Position numbers and translations under genes: made by a program. Source: KK5 sp034043675 (lineage in GTDB: Bacteria > Pseudomonadota > Gammaproteobacteria > Burkholderiales > Burkholderiaceae_C). Taken from it: DNA of 64,000 nucleotides. Of the stretch, positions 18,410-26,660 are shown one piece after another. The notes beneath the pieces are model-generated. The model did no database searches. It was not told where the DNA came from and saw nothing but the letters and a program-made list of their open reading frames with translations. The stretch covers positions 124,001 through 188,000 of the forward strand of contig NZ_JAXCLA010000011.1 of NCBI RefSeq assembly GCF_034043675.1, read 5' to 3'. Numbering within the stretch: position 1 is the first letter of the stretch; every line of letters starts with the position of its first letter.

Positions 18410-18564
18410 GTCCCCCGGCCGCTGCGCGGCGTCCTCCTTTACTTCCGTGGCCACCCCCACCCACATCCCGAGGCAGGCCACCAGTGGTCGTTCGCGGGGC
18501 AAGCAGGGTGGCGGGGTGCCCCAAAGCGCAGGTAAAGGAGGAGGCCGCGCAGCGGCCGGGGGAC
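18410..18564. repeat. 33-bp near-perfect inverted repeat
   Basis: Arms at 18410-18442 and 18532-18564 are reverse complements at 32 of 33 positions; the outer part reads GTCCCCCGGCCGCTGCGCGG. The right arm is itself flanked by GGGGTGCCCCAAAGC and GCTTTGGGGTACCCC. The roughly 300-bp stretch between the helicase stop and the hemerythrin start holds no gene. It may be a dispersed repeat (REP-like) family or a very strong two-way terminator. Confidence 0.85.
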
Positions 18565-18613
18565 ACGGAGCTTTGGGGTACCCCGGCGCCCTGCGCTCGT
18601 CGCACCAGCCGAC

Positions 18614-20689
18614 TCAGTCCCAGAGGCTGCGCACCTTCGCGCCGACATCGACCGTCGGCACGACCGGCGCGGCCTGGGCCAGCGGCGCACGCGGCGCCGC
18701 GCCGACCTGCTCGAACAGCCGCGCCACCTTGCCGGGGATGAAGCGGGTCAAGGTGGCGTAGACGTGCACGTCGCCGTCGCGCCGCTGCTGGCGCACGTAG
18801 TAGCGCTGCGGCGCGACGATGGCCAGGTGCTGCTTGGCGCGGGTCATCGCGACGTAGAGCAGGCGGCGTTCTTCCTCGATCTCCTCGGTCTGGCCGGTGG
18901 CCATGTCGGAGGGGATGCAGCCGTCGACCGCGTTGAGCAGGTAGACGGCGTTCCATTCCTGGCCCTTGGACGAGTGGATCGTCGAGAGGATCAGGTAGTC
19001 CTCGTCCAGCGAGGGCACGCCGGATTCGTCGCTGCTGGCGTTGGGCGGGTCCAGGGTCAGCTCGGTCAGGAAGCGCTCGCGCTCGCCGTAGGCCTGGGCG
19101 ATGCGGGCGAGCTGCTCCAGGTCGGCCAGGCGCACCGGGGCCTGGTCCTCGTACAGGCGCTCCAGGTGCGGCTGGTACCAGTCGATCACGCGCTCCAGAT
19201 CGGCCGGCCATTCGCTCTGCGCGGCCAGCGACAGCATCAGCTCGCGCAGCAGCGCCCAATCGGCCGCGGCGGCCGGCGGCGGCTTGAAGTCGCGCAGCGC
19301 GGCCCAGGCGTCGGCGGCCTGTTCGTCCATCGCGTCGAGCAGGCGCCGCGCGCTGGCCGGCCCGAAGCCCGGCAGCAGCTGCGAGACGCGGAAGGCCGCC
19401 AGCCGGCCGCGCGGGTTCTGCGCCCAGCGCAGCATGCCCAGCACGTCCTTCACATGCGTGCTCTCCAGGAACTTCAACCCGCCGTATTTGCGGAACGGGA
19501 TGTTGCGCCGCGTCAGCTCCAGCTCCAGCGGCGCGCTGTGGGCGGCGGTGCGGAACAGCACGGCCTGCTGCATCAGCTTCAGGCCCTCCTCGCGCCGTTT
19601 CAGCACCTCGTCGGCGACCCAGCTCGCCTGCGCGGATTCGTCCTGCAGCACGATGAGCCGCGGCTTCTCGCTCGACGGTTTGTCCGACCACAGCCGCTTC
19701 TCGTGCCGGTGCTTGGCCAGCGCGATCACGGCGTTCGAGGCTTCGAGGATCGGCTGCGTGGAGCGGTAGTTCTGCTCCAGCGCAACGATGCGCGCCGGCG
19801 GGTCGAACTGCGCGGGAAAGTCGAGGATGTTGCGCACCTCGGCGGCGCGGAACGAGTAGATCGCCTGCGCATCGTCGCCGACGACGGTGAGGTTCTCGCC
19901 CCGCGGTTTCAGGCCCTTCAGGATCGCGGCCTGCAGGCGGTTGGTATCCTGGTATTCGTCGATCAGCACGTGGTCGAAGCGCGCGCCGAGCTCGGCGGCC
20001 AGCGCCGGGTCGGACATCATGTGCATCCAGTAGAGCAGCAGGTCGTCGTAGTCCAGCACCTGCTGTTGCTGCTTGGCCTCGGCATAGGCGCGGAACAGTT
20101 GCTTCAGCTCCGCCAGGCAGCCGAAGCACCAGGGGTAGAACTGCTGCAGCACCGTGTCCAGCCGCGCCTCGCTGTTGATCACGCGCGAGTAGATCGCCAG
20201 GCAACTCGCCTTCAGCGGAAAGCGATCGGCCTTCTCGGCCAGGCCCAGCGCCTGGCGCTGCATGCCCATCAGGTCTTCGGCGTCGGCGCGGTCGAGGATG
20301 GTGAAGTTGCGGGCCAGGCCGATGCGCTCGGCGTACTCGCGCAGCAAGCGCGCACCGACACCGTGGAAGGTGCCGGCCCAGGCGAAGCGCGGCGGCGCCT
20401 GCGTGGCCGAATAGCCCAGCGCCTGGTGCAGCGCGCGGCCGACCCGCTGCTCCATCTCGCCGGCGGCGCGGCGCGAGAAGGTCAGCAGCAGGATGCGGTT
20501 CGGGTCGGCACCGTCCATCACGAGCCGCACGACGCGCGCAGCCAGCGTCTTGGTCTTGCCCGAACCGGCTCCGGCGATCACCAGCAGCGGGCCTTGCGAG
20601 CCTTCCGACGTACGGCCGTGCTCCACCGCCTCGCGCTGCTGCGGGTTCAGGTCGGCAAAGACCTGCGGCGGCGACATCTTTTTGCCCAT
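18614..20689 (-). CDS. UvrD/Rep/PcrA-family ATP-dependent DNA helicase
   Basis: A superfamily-1A 3'-5' helicase of about 691 residues: Q motif LNPQQREAVEHG, Walker A IAGAGSGKTKTLAARV, motif II HVLIDEYQDTN, motif III VVGDDAQAIYSFRAA, motif IV ALEQNYRSTQ, motif V LSTIHSSKGQEWNAVYL, and motif VI EERRLLYVAMTRAKQHL. The C-terminus lacks the long Tudor-like tail of PcrA/UvrD. The frame is open to 20716, but that would place the start inside a LexA box, so ATG 20689 (or 20677) is preferred. It is divergent from the DUF72 gene. Confidence 0.9.
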   Translation of the reverse strand: MGKKMSPPQVFADLNPQQREAVEHGRTSEGSQGPLLVIAGAGSGKTKTLAARVVRLVMDGADPNRILLLTFSRRAAGEMEQRVGRALHQALGYSATQAPPRFAWAGTFHGVGARLLREYAERIGLARNFTILDRADAEDLMGMQRQALGLAEKADRFPLKASCLAIYSRVINSEARLDTVLQQFYPWCFGCLAELKQLFRAYAEAKQQQQVLDYDDLLLYWMHMMSDPALAAELGARFDHVLIDEYQDTNRLQAAILKGLKPRGENLTVVGDDAQAIYSFRAAEVRNILDFPAQFDPPARIVALEQNYRSTQPILEASNAVIALAKHRHEKRLWSDKPSSEKPRLIVLQDESAQASWVADEVLKRREEGLKLMQQAVLFRTAAHSAPLELELTRRNIPFRKYGGLKFLESTHVKDVLGMLRWAQNPRGRLAAFRVSQLLPGFGPASARRLLDAMDEQAADAWAALRDFKPPPAAAADWALLRELMLSLAAQSEWPADLERVIDWYQPHLERLYEDQAPVRLADLEQLARIAQAYGERERFLTELTLDPPNASSDESGVPSLDEDYLILSTIHSSKGQEWNAVYLLNAVDGCIPSDMATGQTEEIEEERRLLYVAMTRAKQHLAIVAPQRYYVRQQRRDGDVHVYATLTRFIPGKVARLFEQVGAAPRAPLAQAAPVVPTVDVGAKVRSLWD

Positions 20690-20703
20690 CCAGGCATCAT
20701 AGA

Positions 20704-20719
20704 CTGTATAAAACAACAG
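20704..20719. promoter_or_regulatory. LexA (SOS) box
   Basis: CTGTATAAAACAACAG is a perfect match to the CTGT-N8-ACAG LexA-box consensus used in gamma- and betaproteobacteria. It sits 15 bp upstream of the helicase ATG and 20 bp upstream of the DUF72 ATG, so LexA bound here could repress both genes. Confidence 0.8.
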
Positions 20720-20739
20720 TTATGTTGGAGGAACCTACG

Positions 20740-21708
20740 ATGAGCATCCGGATCGGCACCGCCTCCTGGGCAGACCAGGGCCTGATCGACACGGGCCGTT
20801 TCTACCCGCCGGAGGTCCGCACGCCCGCCGCGCGGCTGCAGTACTACGCGACGCAGTTCCCGCTGGTCGAGGTGGACACCAGCTACTACTCGATCCCGGC
20901 CTCGCACGCAGCGCGCCAGTGGGCCGAGCGCACGCCCACCGGCTTCCGGATGAACGTCAAGGCCTTCCGCCTGTTCACCGGCCACCAGACCTCGCCGGCC
21001 GTGCTGCCGGCCGAGGTGCGCGAGGCGCTACCGCAGGCGCTGAAGCTCAAGTCAGTGCTGTACTACCGCGAGCTGCCGGGCGAGCTGGTCGACGCGCTGT
21101 GGCACCGCTTCGTGCAGGCGCTGCTGCCGCTGCGCTACAGCGGGCGGCTGGGCCTGGTGCATTTCCAGTTCCCGCCCTGGCTGGTGCGCAACCGCGCCGG
21201 CCATGCGCACGTGGCCCACTGCGTGGAGCGCATGGAAGGCTTCAAGCTCAGCACCGAGTTCCGCAACATCTCCTGGCTGGCCGATGAGCACGCGGCCGAG
21301 ACGCTGGCCTTCCAGCGCTCGCTGGGCACGGTGCACACCATCGTCGACGAGCCCCAGGGCTTCAGCAACAGCGTGCCCGCCGTCTGGGACACCACGCACG
21401 ACGCGCAGGCCCTGGTGCGCCTGCACGGCCGCAATGCAGGCAGCTGGGGCTACAGCGGCGCCCGCTCGTCCGGCCGCTTCAACTACGACTACGACGAGGC
21501 CGAACTCGAAGGCCTGGCGCGCCAGATCCTGACGAAGCTGGACCGGCCGGGCCTGGACATCCACGTGATCCTGAACAACAACGCCGAGGACCAGGCGCAG
21601 CGCAACGGCCGCACGCTGATGCGGGTGATGGACGCGCTGGGCGCGAACGTCGCGAAGCCGGCTGCAGCCTCAGCCCCGATGGGCGACCTGTTCGAGCTGC
21701 AGGCCTGA
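20740..21708 (+). CDS. DUF72 (YecE-like) protein
   Basis: A 322-residue DUF72 protein with a TIM-barrel-like fold: start IRIGTASWADQGLI, then FPLVEVDTSYYSIPA, FRMNVKAFRLFTGH, LGLVHFQFPPW, STEFRNISWL, VRLHGRNAGSWGYSG and VILNNNAEDQAQRNG. The biochemical role of the family is unsettled. The ATG at 20740 follows TTGGAGGA, a strong ribosome-binding site. It shares a LexA-box promoter region with the helicase. Confidence 0.9.
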   Translation: MSIRIGTASWADQGLIDTGRFYPPEVRTPAARLQYYATQFPLVEVDTSYYSIPASHAARQWAERTPTGFRMNVKAFRLFTGHQTSPAVLPAEVREALPQALKLKSVLYYRELPGELVDALWHRFVQALLPLRYSGRLGLVHFQFPPWLVRNRAGHAHVAHCVERMEGFKLSTEFRNISWLADEHAAETLAFQRSLGTVHTIVDEPQGFSNSVPAVWDTTHDAQALVRLHGRNAGSWGYSGARSSGRFNYDYDEAELEGLARQILTKLDRPGLDIHVILNNNAEDQAQRNGRTLMRVMDALGANVAKPAAASAPMGDLFELQA

Positions 21709-21727
21709 ACGAGCGCACACGCAAGAA

Positions 21728-21757
21728 GGGCCCGGTGCACGAGGTGCAACCGGACCC
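21728..21757. terminator. Strong hairpin after DUF72 gene
   Basis: GGGCCCGGTGCAC pairs with GTGCAACCGGACCC with small mismatches or bulges, and GAG forms the loop. It lies 20 bp after the DUF72 stop, in the convergent gap before the diheme peroxidase stop. No long T-tract is present. Confidence 0.55.
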
Positions 21758-21898
21758 TGCCGAAACCGTGAGGTGGAATGAGTGGCCCGGATTCACAAGG
21801 GGCGACGTCCACTGGGGTTTCGACGCCTTCAGGTTCTCAGAAACCGCGGGGCGCCGGAAGCCGACAAGGCCGCACCGTGCTGTAGGACTTGTCCGGGC

Positions 21899-23245
21899 CT
21901 AGCGTGCAGCGAGCGCTGCGGCGCTGGCCGCAACGGGAGGCGGTGGCACGTACTTCGTGTAGCCGTCCGACAGCGTGCCGAGGAAGGCGACGATGTCCTC
22001 GATCTCGCGGGCATTCAGCCGCGGCTTGCCGTTCTTCAGCGGCTTGAAGGGCGCATCGGCGTTGACGTTGTCCCAGTAGCGCTCGGGCAGGTCGTCGTAG
22101 CGGCGCGGCTTGCCGGCGGCATCGCGCCCGTACCACTTCTGCGGGTTGGTCTCGCGGGTGGCGTAGAACTCGACGACCTCGCGCAGCGAGTGCATCGCGC
22201 CGTTGTGGAAGAAGCTCTTCTTGCGCGCCACATTGCGCAGCGAGGGCGTGCGGAAGGCGCCGCAGTATTCCGGGTGCGTGGACAGGTCGCTGCGCAGCGG
22301 GCCGCACAGGCCCAGGTCGAAGAACTCGGGGTTGCGGTTCATCGGGATCTGCGCGTTGCGCGGCACGGCCAGGGCGACGAAGCCGAAGTCCGTGAAGATC
22401 GGCAAATGGCTGCCCGGGTTCTTGTGGCTGCTCGTGTGGCAGCTCGCGCAGTTGCCCTTCTTCATGTCGTTGAAGAGGGCCAGACCGCGCAGCTCGGTCG
22501 GGCTCAGGTCCACCTCGTCCTTCAGGTAGGCGTCGTACTTGCTCGTGAACGAATGGAACTCGGCCGGCGCGCCCTCGTAGGCCTCCAGCGCCACGGTGAC
22601 CCAGGCGATGCTGGCGCGCAGGTCGTCGAACACGTTCTCGCCCGGCGCGCTGAGCAGCGCCTTGAACTCGCCGGCGTAGGCGGTCTTCATCAGCTTGTCG
22701 AGCAGCGCGCGGTGGTCCGCGTTGCCCATTTCGTTGGGGTCCAGCAGCGGCATCAGCGCCTGGTCGTGGCCGGTGTTGACGCGGCCGTCCCAGGTACGGC
22801 CGCCGGTCGGGCCTTCGTCGTCGCCGCCGGCGCCGCTGGGCTCGGCCTCGTAGAAGTGCTCGGTGAACGCGATCGGCGCGTGCAGGTAGGTCAGCGAGGG
22901 CGTGCTGCGGAAGCCGAGCCGATCCATGCCGGGGCCGCCCGGCTGGATGGACAGCGCATTCGGCGGGCCGAAGGCGCTCTTCGGGTCATGGCAGCTGGCG
23001 CAGGACTGCAGGCCCGAGGCCGACAGGCTCTTGTCGAAGAAGATCTTCTTGCCGAGCGACTGCAGGTCCTCCACCGTCGGCCGGTCGCCGTAGACCCCGG
23101 GGTGGTAGAGCTCGGTGCCGATCTCGGGCAGCGCCTCGCCGGAGCAGGCGTAGGCGATCGCGATGGGCAGGGCCAGCGCGATCGCTACGAGGCCGGCGAG
23201 CCGTCCGCCGCTCAGCCGCGGCGACTGCGGCGCGCGGAAACGCAT
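21899..23245 (-). CDS. Diheme cytochrome c peroxidase (CcpA/MauG superfamily)
   Basis: A 448-residue exported protein with an N-terminal hydrophobic segment (about 17-33) and two c-type heme sites, CASCH at 82-86 and CASCH at about 266. The context of each (SLSASGLQSCASCHDP, DMKKGNCASCHTSSH) fits the bacterial cytochrome c peroxidase/MauG superfamily. Also seen: TPSLRNVARKKSFFHNGAM, the second-heme-domain block. It should reduce peroxide or oxidise a protein or metabolite in the periplasm. Its start overlaps the PEP-CTERM gene end by 34 bp. Confidence 0.9.
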   Translation of the reverse strand: MRFRAPQSPRLSGGRLAGLVAIALALPIAIAYACSGEALPEIGTELYHPGVYGDRPTVEDLQSLGKKIFFDKSLSASGLQSCASCHDPKSAFGPPNALSIQPGGPGMDRLGFRSTPSLTYLHAPIAFTEHFYEAEPSGAGGDDEGPTGGRTWDGRVNTGHDQALMPLLDPNEMGNADHRALLDKLMKTAYAGEFKALLSAPGENVFDDLRASIAWVTVALEAYEGAPAEFHSFTSKYDAYLKDEVDLSPTELRGLALFNDMKKGNCASCHTSSHKNPGSHLPIFTDFGFVALAVPRNAQIPMNRNPEFFDLGLCGPLRSDLSTHPEYCGAFRTPSLRNVARKKSFFHNGAMHSLREVVEFYATRETNPQKWYGRDAAGKPRRYDDLPERYWDNVNADAPFKPLKNGKPRLNAREIEDIVAFLGTLSDGYTKYVPPPPVAASAAALAAR

Positions 23246-23859
23246 GCAACGGCGCCCAGGCCCAGCAGCAGCATCGCGTAGCTCGCGGGCTCCGGCACGG
23301 CGGCCGTCACCTGCAGGCCGAATGCATCGGCGGCGATGGCCGGATCGGTGTCGTAGCCGCGGCCACCGCTGTAGTAGGCAAGCGCCGAGGGCAGGTTCGA
23401 CACACCGGTCGGCAGGACCAGGCCCTGCACGCCGTTGCCGTCGGTCTCGATGGCGACGAAGTAGGTGCCGGCGGGCAAGGTCCAGTTGAGGCCCGACTGG
23501 CCGGTCCAGCCACCGTCGGCAAAGGTCGCGGTGAACTGATGCAGCTGGCCCTGGTTCTCGGCGAACCAGTCGAGGTTCGGCACCAACGCGCCGTTGACGC
23601 TGGTGCTGCTGTACAGCGCCACGGTGAAGCCCAGGCCCGTGTCGGCGGCGGTGGACTGCACGAAGGCCTTGATGCTGTCGATCGTCGTCGTCGCGCTCAA
23701 GGTGAAGCTCTCGGCGGCCCAGTCGACCGCGTCGATGCTCAGCGCACCGACGATGCCGCCGGAGGGCGTGCCGGTGTCGAGCACGCTGGGCGCCGCGAAG
23801 GAAGTCGTCGTGGCCAGCAGCGCCGCGGCGAGCAGCGTCCCGTTGAAGATCTTGTTCAT
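23212..23859 (-). CDS. PEP-CTERM sorting-domain protein
   Basis: A 215-residue secreted protein: signal peptide MNKIFNGTLLAAALLATTTSFA, a beta-rich body (choice-anchor-like, with LPAGTYFVAIETDGNG), and a C-terminal VPEPASYAMLLLGLGAVA plus Arg-rich tail, the exosortase recognition signal. It should be processed at the inner membrane and displayed or secreted. The start is at ATG 23859. It is between the metallophosphoesterase (26 bp upstream) and the overlapping peroxidase gene. No exosortase gene is in the window. Confidence 0.9.
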   Translation of the reverse strand: MNKIFNGTLLAAALLATTTSFAAPSVLDTGTPSGGIVGALSIDAVDWAAESFTLSATTTIDSIKAFVQSTAADTGLGFTVALYSSTSVNGALVPNLDWFAENQGQLHQFTATFADGGWTGQSGLNWTLPAGTYFVAIETDGNGVQGLVLPTGVSNLPSALAYYSGGRGYDTDPAIAADAFGLQVTAAVPEPASYAMLLLGLGAVACVSARRSRRG

Positions 23860-23885
23860 TGTTCTGTCTCTCTCGAAAGGGTTCG

Positions 23886-25196
23886 TCACTGCAGCGCCGG
23901 CACCGTCTGCGCGCCGATCAGCTTGCTCGGGCCGTAGGCGGCGGTGAAGCCGTAGACGTTGATGTCGGCCTTGCCGCTCTGGTGGATGTTGACGATCGCG
24001 TAGACGTAGCTGCGGTCGGTCGGCGACTGGCCGGAGGCGGTGGGCTTCACGTCGAAGGGCGAGCCGCCCGCGCCGACGATGACCTGCCACGACGGCGGCA
24101 GCACGCTGCCGGCGGGCTGTGCCTTCGGCTGGCTCATGTTGTAGACGTGCTGGTGGCCGCTGAAGTAGGTGGCGGCATAGGCCTGCACCACGTTCCAGAA
24201 GGCGTCGCGGTTGGCCGTCGAGTAGGCGTTGGCGTCGAGGCCCGCGGCCTTGCCGCCGTTGCCGGCGAAGTTGTAGGTGTAGGCCGGCTTGTGGCCGAAC
24301 ACGAAGAAGCTCTTCGCGCCGCGCGTCTTGGCGGCGGCGAAGTCCTGGCTCAGCCAGTTGACCGGCGCGGTGTTGTCGTTGCCGCCGGAGACGTCGTTGT
24401 TGATGACGGCGAAGTGGCTGCTGCCCACGTCGAAGCTGAACGACAGCTGGTTCTGCGGCGCCGCGGTCGTGACCTTGGTGTTGCCGGTCACGAAGGGGTA
24501 GTCCAGCGCCGCATGGTCGCCGAGGTCCACGTTCGCCAGGGCCTGGCCGTTCGGCAGCATCGAGGTCAGGCGCGCCTGGTCGAGGATCAGGTCGCCCATA
24601 TTGGCGCGGAAGGCCTCTTCGTTCTGCGGGATCGCGTTCTTGCCGCCATTGACGCTGCCCAAGGTGTCCTGCCCGGCCACCAGCGCACCGCAGATCACCT
24701 GGGGCACGTAGGCGCCGGTGGCGGCGTTGATCGAGGGCGCGGCGAGCGCCGTGCGGCACTGCGTCTCATGGTTGCCCGGCACCGGCACGATGTAGGTGCC
24801 CTGCTCCATCAAGGTGGAGGCCATGCCGCGCCAGTAGGCGTACTCGGTGTAGAAGCGGACGAGGTCGGAGTTGATGACCGAGTTCACGTCGCTCACGTTC
24901 GTCGACGGATTCGCGTTGCCGTAGCCCAGCACCATGTCGCCGTTGAAGAACAGCAGGTTGGCCTTCTTCGCCGCGATCTCGCGCAGGATGCGGCTGAAGG
25001 CTTTGGTGTTGGTCATCCACATCTGGTCCTGGCCGCTCAGCGGGAGCTGCGTGGCGTCCGGCGCGACGTTGTCCTGGCGCGAATCGCCGACGGTGGCGAA
25101 GGACAGCACCACGGGATCGGCGGTCTGCGCGCGGGCGGCGCCAGCGGCCATCAGCAGGGCCGCGGCCGCGGCAATGGCGAGTGTCTTCTTCTGCAT
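23886..25196 (-). CDS. Secreted metallophosphoesterase
   Basis: A 436-residue calcineurin-like phosphoesterase with signal peptide ending GAARA. The metal-site motifs appear in order: FATVGDSRQD (atypical first motif, D-S-R rather than D-x-H), LLFFNGDMV, VPVPGNHE, FVFGHKPAY and YFSGHQHVY. It should cleave phosphomonoesters or diesters outside the inner membrane. It is the first gene of a three-gene operon with the PEP-CTERM protein and the diheme peroxidase. Confidence 0.9.
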   Translation of the reverse strand: MQKKTLAIAAAAALLMAAGAARAQTADPVVLSFATVGDSRQDNVAPDATQLPLSGQDQMWMTNTKAFSRILREIAAKKANLLFFNGDMVLGYGNANPSTNVSDVNSVINSDLVRFYTEYAYWRGMASTLMEQGTYIVPVPGNHETQCRTALAAPSINAATGAYVPQVICGALVAGQDTLGSVNGGKNAIPQNEEAFRANMGDLILDQARLTSMLPNGQALANVDLGDHAALDYPFVTGNTKVTTAAPQNQLSFSFDVGSSHFAVINNDVSGGNDNTAPVNWLSQDFAAAKTRGAKSFFVFGHKPAYTYNFAGNGGKAAGLDANAYSTANRDAFWNVVQAYAATYFSGHQHVYNMSQPKAQPAGSVLPPSWQVIVGAGGSPFDVKPTASGQSPTDRSYVYAIVNIHQSGKADINVYGFTAAYGPSKLIGAQTVPALQ

Positions 25197-25274
25197 TCGA
25201 AACCTCGGTTCGTTGTGGACGCCAGGGCCGCGAGGATCGCAATCTCGCGTGAATGCAGAAAGTCACAGCTGATA

Positions 25275-25302
25275 CGGACATAGTCCGAACGGACTATGTC
25301 CG
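25275..25302. promoter_or_regulatory. Perfect 28-bp palindrome
   Basis: CGGACATAGTCCG (25275-25287) and CGGACTATGTCCG (25290-25302) are perfect reverse complements separated by AA; each arm is also internally symmetric. It lies 8 bp after the hmp stop and about 80 bp before the metallophosphoesterase start, both on the minus strand. It may end hmp transcription (no T-tract follows) or be an operator for the phosphoesterase operon. Confidence 0.7.
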
Positions 25303-25310
25303 GGCCGGTT

Positions 25311-26504
25311 TCAGGCCGCCACGAGCGACTCCATCGGCCCGAAGAACTCGTAGCGCAGCCGCTGCGGCGCGATGCCCAGCTTCAGGCCGCTGGCATAGAC
25401 CGACTGCATGAAGATGCGCGGGCCGAGGAAATAGAGGTCCACATCGCGGTTCTCGGGCAGGTGCTCGGCCAGCAGCTCCTGCGTGACGCGGCCGGTCTCG
25501 TGCGCGGCGTCCTCGGCCGCGCGCGGCATGTCGTAGACGTAGAGCGGGCGCACGTTCGGATGTGCGGCCGCCAGGCTGTCCACCCGGTCGCGGAAGGCAT
25601 GGACGCCGCCGTGCCGCGCCGCGTGGATGAAGTGCACCGGCCGGCCGCTCGGCGCCACCACCTCCAGCATGCTCATGGCCGGCGTGATGCCGACGCCGCC
25701 GGTCACCAGCACCAGCGGGCGCTGCGTCGGCTGCGGGTCCAGCACGAAGTCGCCGCTCGGCGCGTGGGCCTGCAGCACGGCGCCCGCCTCCACATGGTCG
25801 TGCAGCCAGCCGGAGACGCGGCCGCCCTCCTCGCGCTTGACGCTGATGCGGTACCAGGGCTTGCCCGGCGCGTCGGACAGCGAATAGTGGCGGCGCACCT
25901 GCTGGCCCTCGATGTCCAGCAGCAGGGTCAGGTATTGCCCGGCGTGGAAGGCCGGCAGCGGCCGCCCGTCGGTGGGCTCCAGGTAGAAGGAGGTGATCAG
26001 TTCGCTCTCGCGCACCTTGCGGGCCACGCGCAGCGGGCGGGGGCCGCGCCAGCCGCCTTCGCGCGCGGCGTTGTCGGCCTGAACGGCTTCCTCTGCATCG
26101 ATCAGCAACTGCGCCAGCGCGCCGTAGGCCTCGCCCCAGGCCGCGATGATCTCGTCGGTGGCCGCGGCGCCCAGCACGTCGCGGATCGCCTGCAGCAGGC
26201 AGGCGCCGACGATCGGGTAGTGCTCCGGCCGCACGCCCAGCGCCACGTGCTTCTGCACGATGCGCGGCAGCGCGGGCGCCAGCGCGTCGAGCTGGTCGAT
26301 GTGGCTGGCGTAGGCCAGCACCGCGCCGGCCAGCGCGCGGGCCTGGCTGCCGCTGGCCTGGTGGGCCTCGTTGAAGAAGGCCTTCAGCTCGGGATGGTCG
26401 CGCAGCATCGCCTTGTAGAAAGGCTCGGTGATCGCGGGGCCATGCTGCTTGAGCACGGGCACGGTGGCCTTGATCAGGGCGATGGTGGAGGCGGAGAAGG
26501 TCAT
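25311..26504 (-). CDS. hmp: Flavohemoprotein nitric oxide dioxygenase
   Basis: A 397-residue NO dioxygenase that turns NO and O2 into nitrate with NAD(P)H. The N-terminal globin domain (1-140) has the HVALGVRPEHYPIVG segment with the proximal His region. The FAD domain has RRHYSLSDAPG, and the NAD domain has LVTGGVGITPAMSMLE. The ATG at 26504 (MTFSASTIALI) is the family start. Upstream there is a sigma-54-type promoter and NorR-type sites, and norR is divergent, so NO-induced expression is strongly suggested. Confidence 0.95.
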   Translation of the reverse strand: MTFSASTIALIKATVPVLKQHGPAITEPFYKAMLRDHPELKAFFNEAHQASGSQARALAGAVLAYASHIDQLDALAPALPRIVQKHVALGVRPEHYPIVGACLLQAIRDVLGAAATDEIIAAWGEAYGALAQLLIDAEEAVQADNAAREGGWRGPRPLRVARKVRESELITSFYLEPTDGRPLPAFHAGQYLTLLLDIEGQQVRRHYSLSDAPGKPWYRISVKREEGGRVSGWLHDHVEAGAVLQAHAPSGDFVLDPQPTQRPLVLVTGGVGITPAMSMLEVVAPSGRPVHFIHAARHGGVHAFRDRVDSLAAAHPNVRPLYVYDMPRAAEDAAHETGRVTQELLAEHLPENRDVDLYFLGPRIFMQSVYASGLKLGIAPQRLRYEFFGPMESLVAA

Positions 26505-26541
26505 CGGAGGGGTCCTTGGCTTGTTGGGTACTCCTCTCATC

Positions 26542-26556
26542 TCAACAAACGTGCCA
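26542..26556 (-). promoter_or_regulatory. Sigma-54 promoter of hmp
   Basis: On the minus strand TGGCACGTTTGTTGA matches the TGGCAC-N5-TTGC -24/-12 element except for the C near -12. It is 38 bp upstream of the hmp ATG, with NorR-type sites 53-95 bp further upstream, the correct geometry for NorR activation. Confidence 0.65.
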
Positions 26557-26608
26557 GTGCCGCGGTCCTTGCAAGTGCTTGATTCCTAACGCCCACGTTC
26601 AGCGTGTT

Positions 26609-26651
26609 GTCATTTCGACCGCAACCGCTTCGTTGTCGATGTGACACCTAC
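26609..26651. promoter_or_regulatory. NorR-type binding sites
   Basis: Three GT-N7-AC motifs occur between hmp and norR: GTCATTTCGAC (26609-26619), GTCGATGTGAC (26635-26645) and the overlapping GTGACACCTAC (26641-26651). GT-N7-AC is the NorR core consensus and NorR normally binds several sites upstream of a sigma-54 promoter. Confidence 0.6.
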
Positions 26652-26660
26652 AGTGTCTGC

